The notes below the pieces were generated by a model that was given only the letters and a program-made list of their open reading frames with translations, was not told the DNA's origin and ran no database searches. A stretch of DNA of 12,276 nt from Bifidobacteriaceae bacterium (GTDB lineage Bacteria > Actinomycetota > Actinomycetes > Actinomycetales > WQXJ01). The translations under genes and the position numbers were made by a program. Each line of letters starts with the position of its first letter. Positions within the stretch are counted from its first letter, which is position 1. Location: positions 1 through 12,276 of the forward strand of contig JAIRXV010000190.1 of assembly GCA_031268115.1 (NCBI GenBank), in the 5' to 3' direction. This document shows positions 6,801 through 10,948 of the stretch, one piece after another.

Positions 6801-8159
6801 GGGCCGGTGCGCGCGGACTACACGGCGGCTAGTTGGGATCCGTTCTGGGCAGCTCTGCTTGCCGCTCGGGATGTCTTGGCACCGGGAGCTGGCCCGTCAC
6901 AAGGCGAAGCGAATCTGGCTCAATCCAGCCTGTTGGCCGCGTGGACCGGGCTGGTCCACAAGGCCCCAACCCGGGACCTTGCCGGCCTGGTCGCCGCAGC
7001 CGAAACCATGGAGCTGAACCAGGTGGCATTCACGCCACCCAGCTGGTCGGCCTATGCGGCAGCGCTGGCCGCAGCGAACGGCATCCTCGACCAGGCCGAA
7101 CCCTCTGCCGATGCTATCCGTGGGGCCGCGAACGCTCTGAGTGCCGCCTTGAGCGGGCTGGTGCCCGCAGTTGACGCCACCGCTCTGACCACGTTGGTGG
7201 GGATCGCAGATGGGCTCGCCGCCCAGAAATCCCTCTACACGGCCGGGTCGTGGCAGGCGGTGGACCAGGCGGCAGCCGCGGCCCGGGCCGTGGCCGGGGA
7301 GCGGGCCAATCAGGCCGTGATTGACCGGGCAGCCATCCGTTTGCGGACCGCTCTGGCGGGCCTGCGGATAGCTCCGACCCTCCCCGTGGCGGACACCGGT
7401 CCAGTCAGGACGATCCTGACAGGTCTGATCGCTAGCACTGCCGACTTGACCGCTGCCACATACACACCGGCCAGTTGGCTGGTGCTGGCAACCGCGTTGG
7501 CCCAGGCCAAAACGGCGGCCAGCAACCCAGACGCTAGTTTGGCGCAGATTCAAGCCGCGTCCGCCGAGCTAAGCCACGCCCTAGCCGGATTGGTTCCCGC
7601 GGCGTCTGAGACTGGCAAGCCCACTGATGTGGACACCGTCCCCGACACTTCCGTGTTCAAGGTCAAGACCGCTCAACGCTCCGTGGTCCTGGCCAAGGGC
7701 AGCTCGGCCACCATCCCCGCAGGCGCCTATCTGGCCGACGGGTCCAAAGCCAGCATCAAGGCCACGTGGACAACATCCAACGCGAAGGTTGCCCGAGTGA
7801 CCGCCACCGGGAAGGTCACCGCAAGGGCCGTCGGGAAAACCACCATCACCGTCAAAGCTGGCACCAGGACCGCGAAGATATCGGTAAGGGTTGTCGCCAA
7901 GACCAAGCCAGCAGTGAAGGTCGCCAGGGTCAAGGCCACCGGAATCCCGCGAACCATGGCCATCGGGAAGGTGGCGTGGGCAACCGGCACCTACACACCG
8001 GCATCGGCCACCGCCGCGAAAATCCGGTACGCCTCCTCCAACCCGAAGGTCGCCACTATCGACAAGAACGGCGTGATCAAGACGCTGAAGAAGGGCAACA
8101 CCAAAATCACCGTTCGGGCCGGAGCTAAGACCAAGACCTACACGATCAAGGTCCGCTGA
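834..8159 (+). CDS. giant secreted multidomain GH2 beta-galactosidase with duplicated Big_4/F5-8C modules, FIVAR stalk and basic C-terminal Big_2 domains
   Basis: A 2441-residue extracellular enzyme, predicted to release terminal beta-galactose from glycans. Residues 1-30 form a Sec signal peptide (Arg-rich start, hydrophobic core, likely cut after AQA at 30). C24 follows V-A-T-G, a weak lipobox, so lipidation is unlikely but possible. Rough domains: GH2 sugar-binding 57-212 (GVGWYRKTF; RWYAGSGLYRDV), GH2 Ig-like 213-325, TIM barrel 327-620, DUF4982-like 640-735 (PHWNWSRGQTVQVW; VELFLNG), GH2 C-terminal Ig-like 737-850. The acid/base is E453 in WSIGNE and the nucleophile is E526 in GTESSSAIRSRG, a BgaA-type signature, so the enzyme looks intact. 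Next comes, twice: two Big_4 domains, an F5/8C (CBM32-like) domain, a cadherin-like sandwich and a Big_2-like domain (853-1345 and 1351-1834). Six helical FIVAR-like repeats follow (1838-2254), then two Lys/Arg-rich Big_2-like domains (2274-2441). There is no LPXTG, terminal membrane helix or LysM. Related enzymes are S. pneumoniae BgaA and bifidobacterial BbgIII, from memory of the family. GH2 with two catalytic Glu is firm; beta-galactosidase rather than another GH2 activity is likely. Confidence 0.93.
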   Translation: MRLRTTWRTLLSIATATGLVATGCAVSAQAAPSQVPTMAAAQTQAAQTQGDVALDGRSVDFNDGWRFWLGNVPNGQSESLDDSDWQQVQVPHDWSIHLDFNLRSNGGATAGWLDGGVGWYRKTFTLPTSAAGKRITVDFDGVQTVSTVWVNGVEVGTNYYGYTAFSFDVTAALKAPGQPNVIALRAENPQPGSRWYAGSGLYRDVTLTATDPIYVDRDGTFVTTPNLASNYAQGKAVVNVKTRVKGLTSQTAAMLRTEILDASGAVIASDETAAADLAAEYTHEQNLTVAGPHLWSIEDPYLYRVVSSVRVDGQVLDRYETVTGLRWFDFAADDGFSLNGQWMKIKGVCLHHDLGALGAAVNRRATERQLEIMKSMGINSIRTSHNPASQVLIDLANRMGLTVMEEAFDTWDQGKNANDFHLYFNAHAESVIKAMVNRDKNAPSVIMWSIGNEVASPTGSVARSLNAWVKEVDTTRPTTLGDYRFAQAGSRAAWQEVDIPGLNYAKTADFATIRSLHPTNRVLGTESSSAIRSRGFYFTPDRTLIAGTHPDIRQASSYDNHLMNSFDTTASQTWKFVRDEKYVPGDYIWTGFDYIGEPLPYSETNPPLDAKETAKSSYFGIVDSAGFPKDIYYFYKAQYTDIPTVHLLPHWNWSRGQTVQVWAYSNAEEVELFLNGRSLGVREFEHKTTGYGLDYLETDNGKLYLQWDVPFEPGELRAVASTDGEVVAEDVVATAGLAAGLALTPDRRVIAPDGEDLSFITVDVVDASGTMVPSATNRIAFEVQGGTIAGVDNGNAISLERYQDTNQRRAFSGKALLIVASDGSGDPIRVTATSPGLASGTTTVHAMTADGDPELVELLPTAVTVVKGGQLTLPNTVTGVYSDSTEVELPVSWQGVDPARAAAIGQFDVTGNVAGTPLTATATVTVIDIAAVEAYSTVTAVGTFPILPSRIAVYYTDSSQAQADVTWDTILPGDLAVAGSVEVSGVVAGTALPAKAVIRVVVPGPSINIARTSGDPSVAVTASHTNIGDSLAHVNDGTIVYASSPKNRWTNWPDDGGTYRGPDDWIAFRWATPNPVDQIKIHFSGTTTGCVDGNTTTLGIELEGADGTVVPAANLVRSLVDTRPTNARIVTLTFDRALAQRVVLNVHNPATQPSCVAITEIEIPSVTVAANSTAELTDLRVAGSTVADFAPETGDYAIDLEWDAENPAVTATAADNARVTIVPAAGVPGIVRVMVVSENGLVQRNHTITLTRRKAPLGQVSLGVTGGGTMAEDTTAPLELTVTDLADAVLAPGEYTVAYSTSDPAVIRLDGSTVLAVGPGQAKVKATVTYLGVTDDSNEVTLAVTEADPPKVLTGFGPVGLKVPLGQAPALPARVTATYDRGLARELPVVWDAIDPAAYGSINVFTVAGTVAGTGLKPVARIEAVGVIAVQNVATATIVGEPPRLPERVTVYYSDGTDQPLPVTWGAVNVELPGVVNVQGKVDGVSGFSARAAVRVSGTYINNGGRDVSSFRNGYTLPALEASYTFTDDRLVHINDGIVSYTNSPKNRWTNWTPDTQKRASDWIDFTFGMETETAYYIDEVKIYWVLDQWASVPNLTLQAWDGSGWVAVTGQAAQTVSSSTSGAEVVYTFDKTATSRLRLAMDAIPRADQYLYRTMMITEVQIFTDGLIASSAAQLSNIFIDGVSLPEVDPGVADYTWYSTAVPEVTASAGDNASVTVVPAIGLDGVTRVIVTSEDGAVTTAYRLHLPAGAAVTGVDVDPSALTLDVGAQAPMAAVVEPADRTDKNGQVAWSSSDSAVATVSPDGTVVAVRPGQATVTATTWDGGFTDSVSVTVRDPGALHGLLQVAETMLGLGAGVYTSDSLDQLSQAILAAEAVLESDGGQSAIDAALGSVQAALNGLTLATQTGALATLVAALDAAGPIQGNYTAASWAPYAAALAQARGLLASGSDPAQSDVDDAVTALRGAINALVVEVRLEAVRALVDAIDTAGPVRADYTAASWDPFWAALLAARDVLAPGAGPSQGEANLAQSSLLAAWTGLVHKAPTRDLAGLVAAAETMELNQVAFTPPSWSAYAAALAAANGILDQAEPSADAIRGAANALSAALSGLVPAVDATALTTLVGIADGLAAQKSLYTAGSWQAVDQAAAAARAVAGERANQAVIDRAAIRLRTALAGLRIAPTLPVADTGPVRTILTGLIASTADLTAATYTPASWLVLATALAQAKTAASNPDASLAQIQAASAELSHALAGLVPAASETGKPTDVDTVPDTSVFKVKTAQRSVVLAKGSSATIPAGAYLADGSKASIKATWTTSNAKVARVTATGKVTARAVGKTTITVKAGTRTAKISVRVVAKTKPAVKVARVKATGIPRTMAIGKVAWATGTYTPASATAAKIRYASSNPKVATIDKNGVIKTLKKGNTKITVRAGAKTKTYTIKVR
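3390..6335 (+). repeat. tandem duplication of a five-domain module inside the GH2 protein
   Basis: Residues 853-1345 and 1351-1834 have the same order: Big_4, Big_4, F5/8C-like, cadherin-like sandwich, Big_2-like. SPKNRWTNW occurs in both F5/8C domains at 1044-1052 and 1544-1552, exactly 500 residues apart. The DNA at 3969-3989 and 5469-5489 is identical over 21 bases. Elsewhere the copies have diverged strongly; for instance the second F5/8C domain lacks the two cysteines (C1090, C1155) of the first. The copies therefore look old, with the shared patch under constraint or recently converted. Confidence 0.75.
6345..7595 (+). repeat. six FIVAR-like helical repeats of about 65-70 residues
   Basis: Repeats start near residues 1838, 1904, 1975, 2047, 2114 and 2187. 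Most share a Y-T-x-x-S-W motif (YTAASW, YTAASW, FTPPSW, YTAGSW, YTPASW), followed about 30 residues later by an ALxGL-type end; the first copy has YTSDSL instead. FIVAR domains occur in gram-positive surface proteins as rod-like three-helix bundles, some of which bind sugars. Here they separate the catalytic and CBM-like parts from the basic tail and probably act as a stalk. Confidence 0.75.
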
Positions 8160-8169
8160 CTCCACGACA

Positions 8170-8200
8170 GTTTGCCCACTCCCGCAGGGGGCGGGCAAAC
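8170..8200 (+). terminator. strong hairpin terminator after the GH2 gene
   Basis: GTTTGCCC (8170-8177) pairs exactly with GGGCAAAC (8193-8200). The inner bases ACTCCC and GGGGGC continue the stem with one A/C mismatch and one G/U pair around a GCA loop. It starts 11 bases after the stop codon. No U-run follows, as is common for hairpin terminators in high-GC actinobacteria. An alternative overlapping hairpin pairs AACCCA (8198-8203) with TGGGTT (8209-8214). Confidence 0.7.
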
Positions 8201-8230
8201 CCAACAGGTGGGTTCCTACGGCAGGGCGCG

Positions 8231-8312
8231 CCACGGGACCCCACCAAACACCGAGGGCTGGTTCTGGTACTCCGCACACAGTGGAGCACCAGAACCAGCC
8301 CTCGGTCCGTGG
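8231..8312. repeat. long near-perfect inverted repeat (18+4 bp, outer 6 bp)
   Basis: The 18 bases at 8251-8268 are the exact reverse complement of 8288-8305. After one A/C mismatch, CTCC (8270-8273) pairs with GGAG (8283-8286) around a 9-base loop. CCACGG (8231-8236) also matches CCGTGG (8307-8312) as an outer stem, leaving an unpaired bulge of about 14 bases on the left side. No T-run or coding sequence accompanies it, and a separate terminator already follows the GH2 gene. It could be a second terminator, a MITE-like palindrome or a remnant of an insertion element. Confidence 0.7.
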
Positions 8313-8480
8313 CAAGGATGCGACGCGTTCTCGGGCTGAGCGACACCACCGCGATCGGGTTCGCCAACGATGGCGGGCTGGTCCCGTGACCGGGGTGCCT
8401 GGATCTCGGCGTTGGCGGCGTACTCGATGCCCTCTCGGGAATGCTTGCGGGTGGGAGGCGGCCTGGAGGCGTTTGCGCGG
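8313..8480. other. non-coding stretch between the inverted repeat and the vapB promoter
   Basis: About 170 bases. One minus-strand frame (8216-8659) and one plus-strand frame ending at the TGA near 8390 run through it, but neither shows a start with a ribosome binding site or a family I recognise. A degraded gene is possible but I cannot name one. Confidence 0.4.
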
Positions 8481-8487
8481 CATTCGC

Positions 8488-8518
8488 ATGGTAATCTAAT
8501 GGTATGATCATTACCATT
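8488..8518 (+). promoter_or_regulatory. leaderless promoter and candidate autoregulatory operator of the first vapBC pair
   Basis: TAATCT (8492-8497) fits the actinobacterial -10 pattern TANNNT and ends six bases before the ATG at 8504, so the mRNA should begin at or next to the start codon. No Shine-Dalgarno sequence precedes the ATG. ATGGTA occurs at 8488-8493 and 8499-8504 (11 bases apart, one helical turn), with its complement TACCAT at 8512-8517. The last two form the inverted repeat AATGGTA...TACCATT, which would place bound antitoxin over the start site. Confidence 0.6.
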
Positions 8519-8734
8519 GATAAGGCAGGGCGTCTGGTTATTCCTAAGGCGCTTCGGGATCAGGCGGGGATAGTACCCGGCGAGGTCGAGGTCACGGCCG
8601 TCGGCAATGAACTCAGGGTGGGTGTGCCAACGTCCCGACTGGTGCGCGAAGATGGGCACTTGGTGTTGCCCGATGGCGGCACGTCACCGAGCCCAGAGGA
8701 GATTCGGGGGTTGCGTCTTGGCAACCAACGGTGA
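8504..8734 (+). CDS. vapB: AbrB/MazE-fold antitoxin (VapB)
   Basis: A 76-residue protein. Residues 1-42 match the swapped-hairpin AbrB DNA-binding domain, with the typical start IITIDKAGRLVIPKALRDQ followed by a G-x-x-P-G-x-V turn. Residues 43-76 (ending PSPEEIRGLRLGNQR) are a short acidic-to-basic tail of the kind that wraps around the toxin. It should neutralise the PIN toxin encoded immediately downstream and repress its own promoter. The ATG at 8504 is chosen because the protein starts exactly at the conserved domain and a TANNNT -10 box sits six bases upstream, implying a leaderless mRNA. Its last 17 bases overlap the toxin start, which fits translational coupling. Confidence 0.9.
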   Translation: MIITIDKAGRLVIPKALRDQAGIVPGEVEVTAVGNELRVGVPTSRLVREDGHLVLPDGGTSPSPEEIRGLRLGNQR

Positions 8735-9140
8735 ACCCCTGCTGCTGGACACCAGCGCCGCCATCGCCCACATCGATCGAGGCAATCCGTTCCACCAAGG
8801 CGTGCGCCTCGCCACTCGCAACCGGCCCCTGGGGTTAGCGGGCCATGCTGCCTTCGAGTTGTTGTCTGCCCTCACACGCCTGCCCGGCCCCAAACGCCTT
8901 GATGGCCAAGATGTGATCCTGCTCATGGATGAGGAGTTTCCACATTCTCGCTTTCTCTCGCCAACTGCGCAGCCCGCGATGATACGCGAACTTGTCGCGT
9001 TAGGCATCCTTGGAGGAAGCGTTTACGACGGTTTAGTGGGGCTGGCCGCGCGCGCTCACGGCCTCACTTTGGTGACATGCGACCGCCGCGCAAAGCCGGT
9101 TTATGACGCGCTGGGCGTCACATATGTTCTGGTCGAGTGA
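8718..9140 (+). CDS. vapC: PIN-domain ribonuclease toxin (VapC)
   Basis: A 140-residue protein from a TTG start, the usual VapC length. The PIN acidic residues are all visible: D11 in LLLDTSA, E47 in AAFELLSAL, D104 in GGSVYDGLVGLAARA and D122 in LVTCDRRA. It is predicted to be a Mg2+-dependent RNase cutting a structured RNA, inactive while bound by the AbrB-fold VapB. The frame stays open upstream to 8607, but that part overlaps vapB in another frame and lacks PIN sequence. TTG 8718 leaves ten residues before D11 as usual, and GGGGG (8706-8710) seven bases ahead could serve as a weak ribosome binding site. Coupling from vapB is more likely to drive translation. Family is firm; the exact start is fairly sure. 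Confidence 0.9.
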   Translation: MATNGEPLLLDTSAAIAHIDRGNPFHQGVRLATRNRPLGLAGHAAFELLSALTRLPGPKRLDGQDVILLMDEEFPHSRFLSPTAQPAMIRELVALGILGGSVYDGLVGLAARAHGLTLVTCDRRAKPVYDALGVTYVLVE

Positions 9141-9264
9141 CAGGACGTCGAGACCTTTCGTTGCGCGGAGTGGTTTAGCCGGGCGGCGCGGCTGGGGTTC
9201 GGTGGGAGTTTGACGGCAATTCATTGCCCCGGTCGGGCCGCTTGCTCCCCGCCGCCGAAAGCCA

Positions 9265-9298
9265 CGCCGGGACATGCGGGTCGCCGCATCGTCCGGCG
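9265..9298. terminator. bidirectional hairpin between convergent vapC and hydrolase genes
   Basis: ATGCGG (9274-9279) pairs with CCGCAT (9284-9289) around the GTCG loop. The stem continues outward, with single-base bulges at 9290 and 9269, through GGAC/GTCC and CGCC/GGCG to 9265 and 9298. It directly follows the hydrolase stop codon (9299-9301 on the minus strand) and lies about 125 bases after the vapC stop. The rest of 9141-9264 shows nothing recognisable. Confidence 0.55.
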
Positions 9299-10093
9299 TC
9301 AGCCGAGTCGCGCCGCCCAGTTGACAATGAGCGCGAGGACTGCGCCGGGTTGATCGAGGATGATGTTGTGCCCGGCATCGGCCACAACACTGTAGGTGGC
9401 CTGACGATAGTGAGGCAGCAGGCCCAACTGGTCCTGGAAACCCACCACGTGATCGTCCCGGCCACAGATGATCGTGGTGGGGCCGGTGAATGGTGCCGCA
9501 CCCATCTCGGGAGCGGCGGTCAGGTCATAGGCCGATTCGAGGAGGGTCGTCACCTCGGCGTTGTCCGCCATCACTGCGGGAAGGACGTGCTGGCGGAATC
9601 CGTCCCACCCAGTCTGGGATTGCACCACTGCCAACTCGGCATACGGCCCCCACTGTTCGGGCGGTGCGGTGGCAGCAAGCGCAGGGTCGGCCACGGCGAT
9701 ACGCCGCGGCGGCAGGGTGCGCGCGGACCTGTCCGCGCCGACCACCGGGCACACCAGCGCCAACCCAGCCACCCGGCTCGGTATCCGATTGGCGATGAAA
9801 CGGGCCAGCAATCCGCCGTAGGAGTTGCCCAGCAACGCTAACTCCTCGCCCGGGAAGGAACGCTCGACCCACGCTAAGACGGCATCGGCCATGGTTTGGG
9901 TGGAGGTGACGCCATCGGGCAAAGGGCTCTGCCCAAATCCAGGCAAGTCCACATACCACCGCTCCCAGCCGCCCACCTGCGAAAAGGCGGCATCCAACGG
10001 CAACAGGAGACGGTGATCGACGCCGATGCCATGGAGTAACACCAGGGGCCGGCCAGCTCCACGGCGCTCAAGAAACAGTTCGGGAGCCTTCAC
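9299..10093 (-). CDS. alpha/beta-fold hydrolase
   Basis: 264 residues from a GTG at 10093. Clear alpha/beta hydrolase marks, in order: oxyanion-hole region LLHGIGVDHR (19-28), DLPGFGQSP (49-57), nucleophile elbow GNSYGG with S91, acid D213 or D214 in CGRDDHVV, and base H242 in DAGHNIILDQPG. The 120-185 segment forms the variable cap. This is a cytoplasmic serine hydrolase of the esterase/lactonase/C-C hydrolase type; the substrate cannot be told from sequence. The frame is open to an ATG at 10210 (303 residues), but that extension is Arg-rich, not family-like, and would begin inside the operator of the divergent vapB. I therefore prefer the GTG, although no strong ribosome binding site precedes it. 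It probably has its own promoter in 10094-10230. Confidence 0.85.
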   Translation of the reverse strand: MKAPELFLERRGAGRPLVLLHGIGVDHRLLLPLDAAFSQVGGWERWYVDLPGFGQSPLPDGVTSTQTMADAVLAWVERSFPGEELALLGNSYGGLLARFIANRIPSRVAGLALVCPVVGADRSARTLPPRRIAVADPALAATAPPEQWGPYAELAVVQSQTGWDGFRQHVLPAVMADNAEVTTLLESAYDLTAAPEMGAAPFTGPTTIICGRDDHVVGFQDQLGLLPHYRQATYSVVADAGHNIILDQPGAVLALIVNWAARLG

Positions 10094-10203
10094 GCGGAGA
10101 TCGTCCCACGGCGCCGAGAGGGCGCGGCGCCTTGTCCCATCGCGCAGGCTGCGCGTGGCAGGGGTCGTCCGCCTTAAGGAAGACCTCGGCTCGGCATCCG
10201 TGA

Positions 10204-10237
10204 TGCGCATGATGCACTAGGATGAGCATCATGCGCA
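10204..10237 (+). promoter_or_regulatory. promoter/operator of the second vapBC pair: 12-bp inverted repeat around a leaderless -10 box
   Basis: TGCGCATGATGC (10204-10215) and GCATCATGCGCA (10226-10237) are exact reverse complements 10 bases apart. TAGGAT (10218-10223), a TANNNT-type -10 box, lies between them and ends seven bases before the ATG at 10231, which falls in the right arm. No Shine-Dalgarno sequence precedes that ATG. This is the expected layout for repression by a ribbon-helix-helix VapB or VapBC complex. The left arm also contains the alternative ATG of the divergent hydrolase. Confidence 0.7.
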
Positions 10238-10485
10238 CCACACTGACGATCAGCGATGCGATTCTTCAAGATGCGAAGAAGCGGGCGCGGCAGCGAGGGC
10301 AGACCTTGGGCGCCTTCGTGGAAGACGCGGTGTGCCGCGAACTGGCGAAGTCTCCATCTGAGGCTGGCGCCGTCCACCTGCCGACAGTCCCGGGCACGGG
10401 TTTGGCCCCCGGAATTGACCCATCCTCGAGCCGCCAACTGTGGGATCTCCTCGATGAGGAGGCCAGCCCACCGTGTTCGTCGTAG
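10231..10485 (+). CDS. vapB: ribbon-helix-helix antitoxin (VapB)
   Basis: 84 residues. The N-terminal MRTTLTISDAILQDAKKRA is the beta strand and first helix of a VapB-type ribbon-helix-helix fold, followed by GQTLGAFVEDAVCRELA as the second helix. From about residue 45 the tail is Pro/Gly-rich and ends in the acidic LWDLLDEEA, typical of the toxin-binding part. The start at 10231 is chosen because family members begin MRTTLTI and because a -10 box lies seven bases upstream. The alternative ATG at 10222 would add only three residues and overlaps that -10 box. The DNA-binding family differs from the upstream AbrB-type pair, so the two systems should not share operators. The 3' end overlaps the toxin gene by 13 bases. 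Confidence 0.88.
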   Translation: MRTTLTISDAILQDAKKRARQRGQTLGAFVEDAVCRELAKSPSEAGAVHLPTVPGTGLAPGIDPSSSRQLWDLLDEEASPPCSS

Positions 10486-10916
10486 ACGTCAATGTCTTGG
10501 TTGCTGCTCACCGCGCGGACCACCCGAACCATCCAGACGCGACAGCGTGGATCGAGGCCGCTCTCGCGCGCCCGGACGCGGATGTGATGGTCCCGGACCT
10601 GGTGTGGGTCGGCTTTGTCAGGATTGTGATCAACCGGCGCATCTTCCCGGTCGCTTCCACGCTCGGCGATGCCGCCGCCTTTGTCGACGCCGTCACCGGG
10701 GCGCCCGGATACCGGCCCATCGCGGGGTTGCTCGCGGGCATTCGCCCATTCCTCGACCTGTGCCAGCACGCTGGCGCATCTGCGGATCTAGTTCCCGATG
10801 CCTACATCGCCGCCGTGGCTCAGCGGTTCGCGTGCCCTGTGGTCACCTTCGATCGCGACTTCCGGCGCTTCGATGGGCTGCCATCGATCATCCCCACGGC
10901 GGGTTCCTCGAAGTAG
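10473..10916 (+). CDS. vapC: PIN-domain ribonuclease toxin (VapC)
   Basis: 147 residues from a GTG, with ATGAGGAGG (ending at 10462) ten bases upstream as a strong ribosome binding site. PIN motifs: D5 in FVVDVNVLVAAHR, D109 in VPDAYIAAVA and D127 in VVTFDRDFRRFDG. At the place where many VapCs have a Glu, this protein reads LVWVGFVRIVINRRIF, with Gly47. Mycobacterial-type VapCs with a GFxR motif show the same pattern, so this looks like a subfamily trait rather than damage. Predicted to be an RNase toxin held by the ribbon-helix-helix VapB. It converges on the permease gene, with 25 bases between the stop codons. Confidence 0.9.
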   Translation: MFVVDVNVLVAAHRADHPNHPDATAWIEAALARPDADVMVPDLVWVGFVRIVINRRIFPVASTLGDAAAFVDAVTGAPGYRPIAGLLAGIRPFLDLCQHAGASADLVPDAYIAAVAQRFACPVVTFDRDFRRFDGLPSIIPTAGSSK

Positions 10917-10920
10917 CCTC

Positions 10921-10948
10921 CGCGTGCCCGGGAAAGCGGGCTCACGCG
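10921..10948. terminator. bidirectional terminator hairpin shared by vapC and the permease gene
   Basis: CGCGTG (10921-10926) pairs with CACGCG (10943-10948), and inside CCCG (10927-10930) pairs with CGGG (10937-10940) around GGAAAG, leaving a two-base bulge at 10941-10942. The stem overlaps the permease stop codon (10942-10944, minus strand) and begins five bases after the vapC stop, so it can end both transcripts. Confidence 0.6.

Noticed and set aside
7581..8489. 302-residue minus-strand open frame opposite the end of the glycosidase gene
   Set aside because: Gly/Arg-rich antisense shadow produced by high-GC codon bias; it crosses a terminator hairpin and has no recognisable domain.
8216..8659. 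possible transposase remnant on the minus strand
   Set aside because: The translation has no transposase motif that I recognise. The inverted repeat alone does not identify an insertion sequence.
10094..10210. N-terminal extension of the alpha/beta hydrolase to the ATG at 10210
   Set aside because: The added 39 residues are Arg/Ser/Thr-rich and unlike the family, and they start inside the vapB operator. Kept as an alternative start only.
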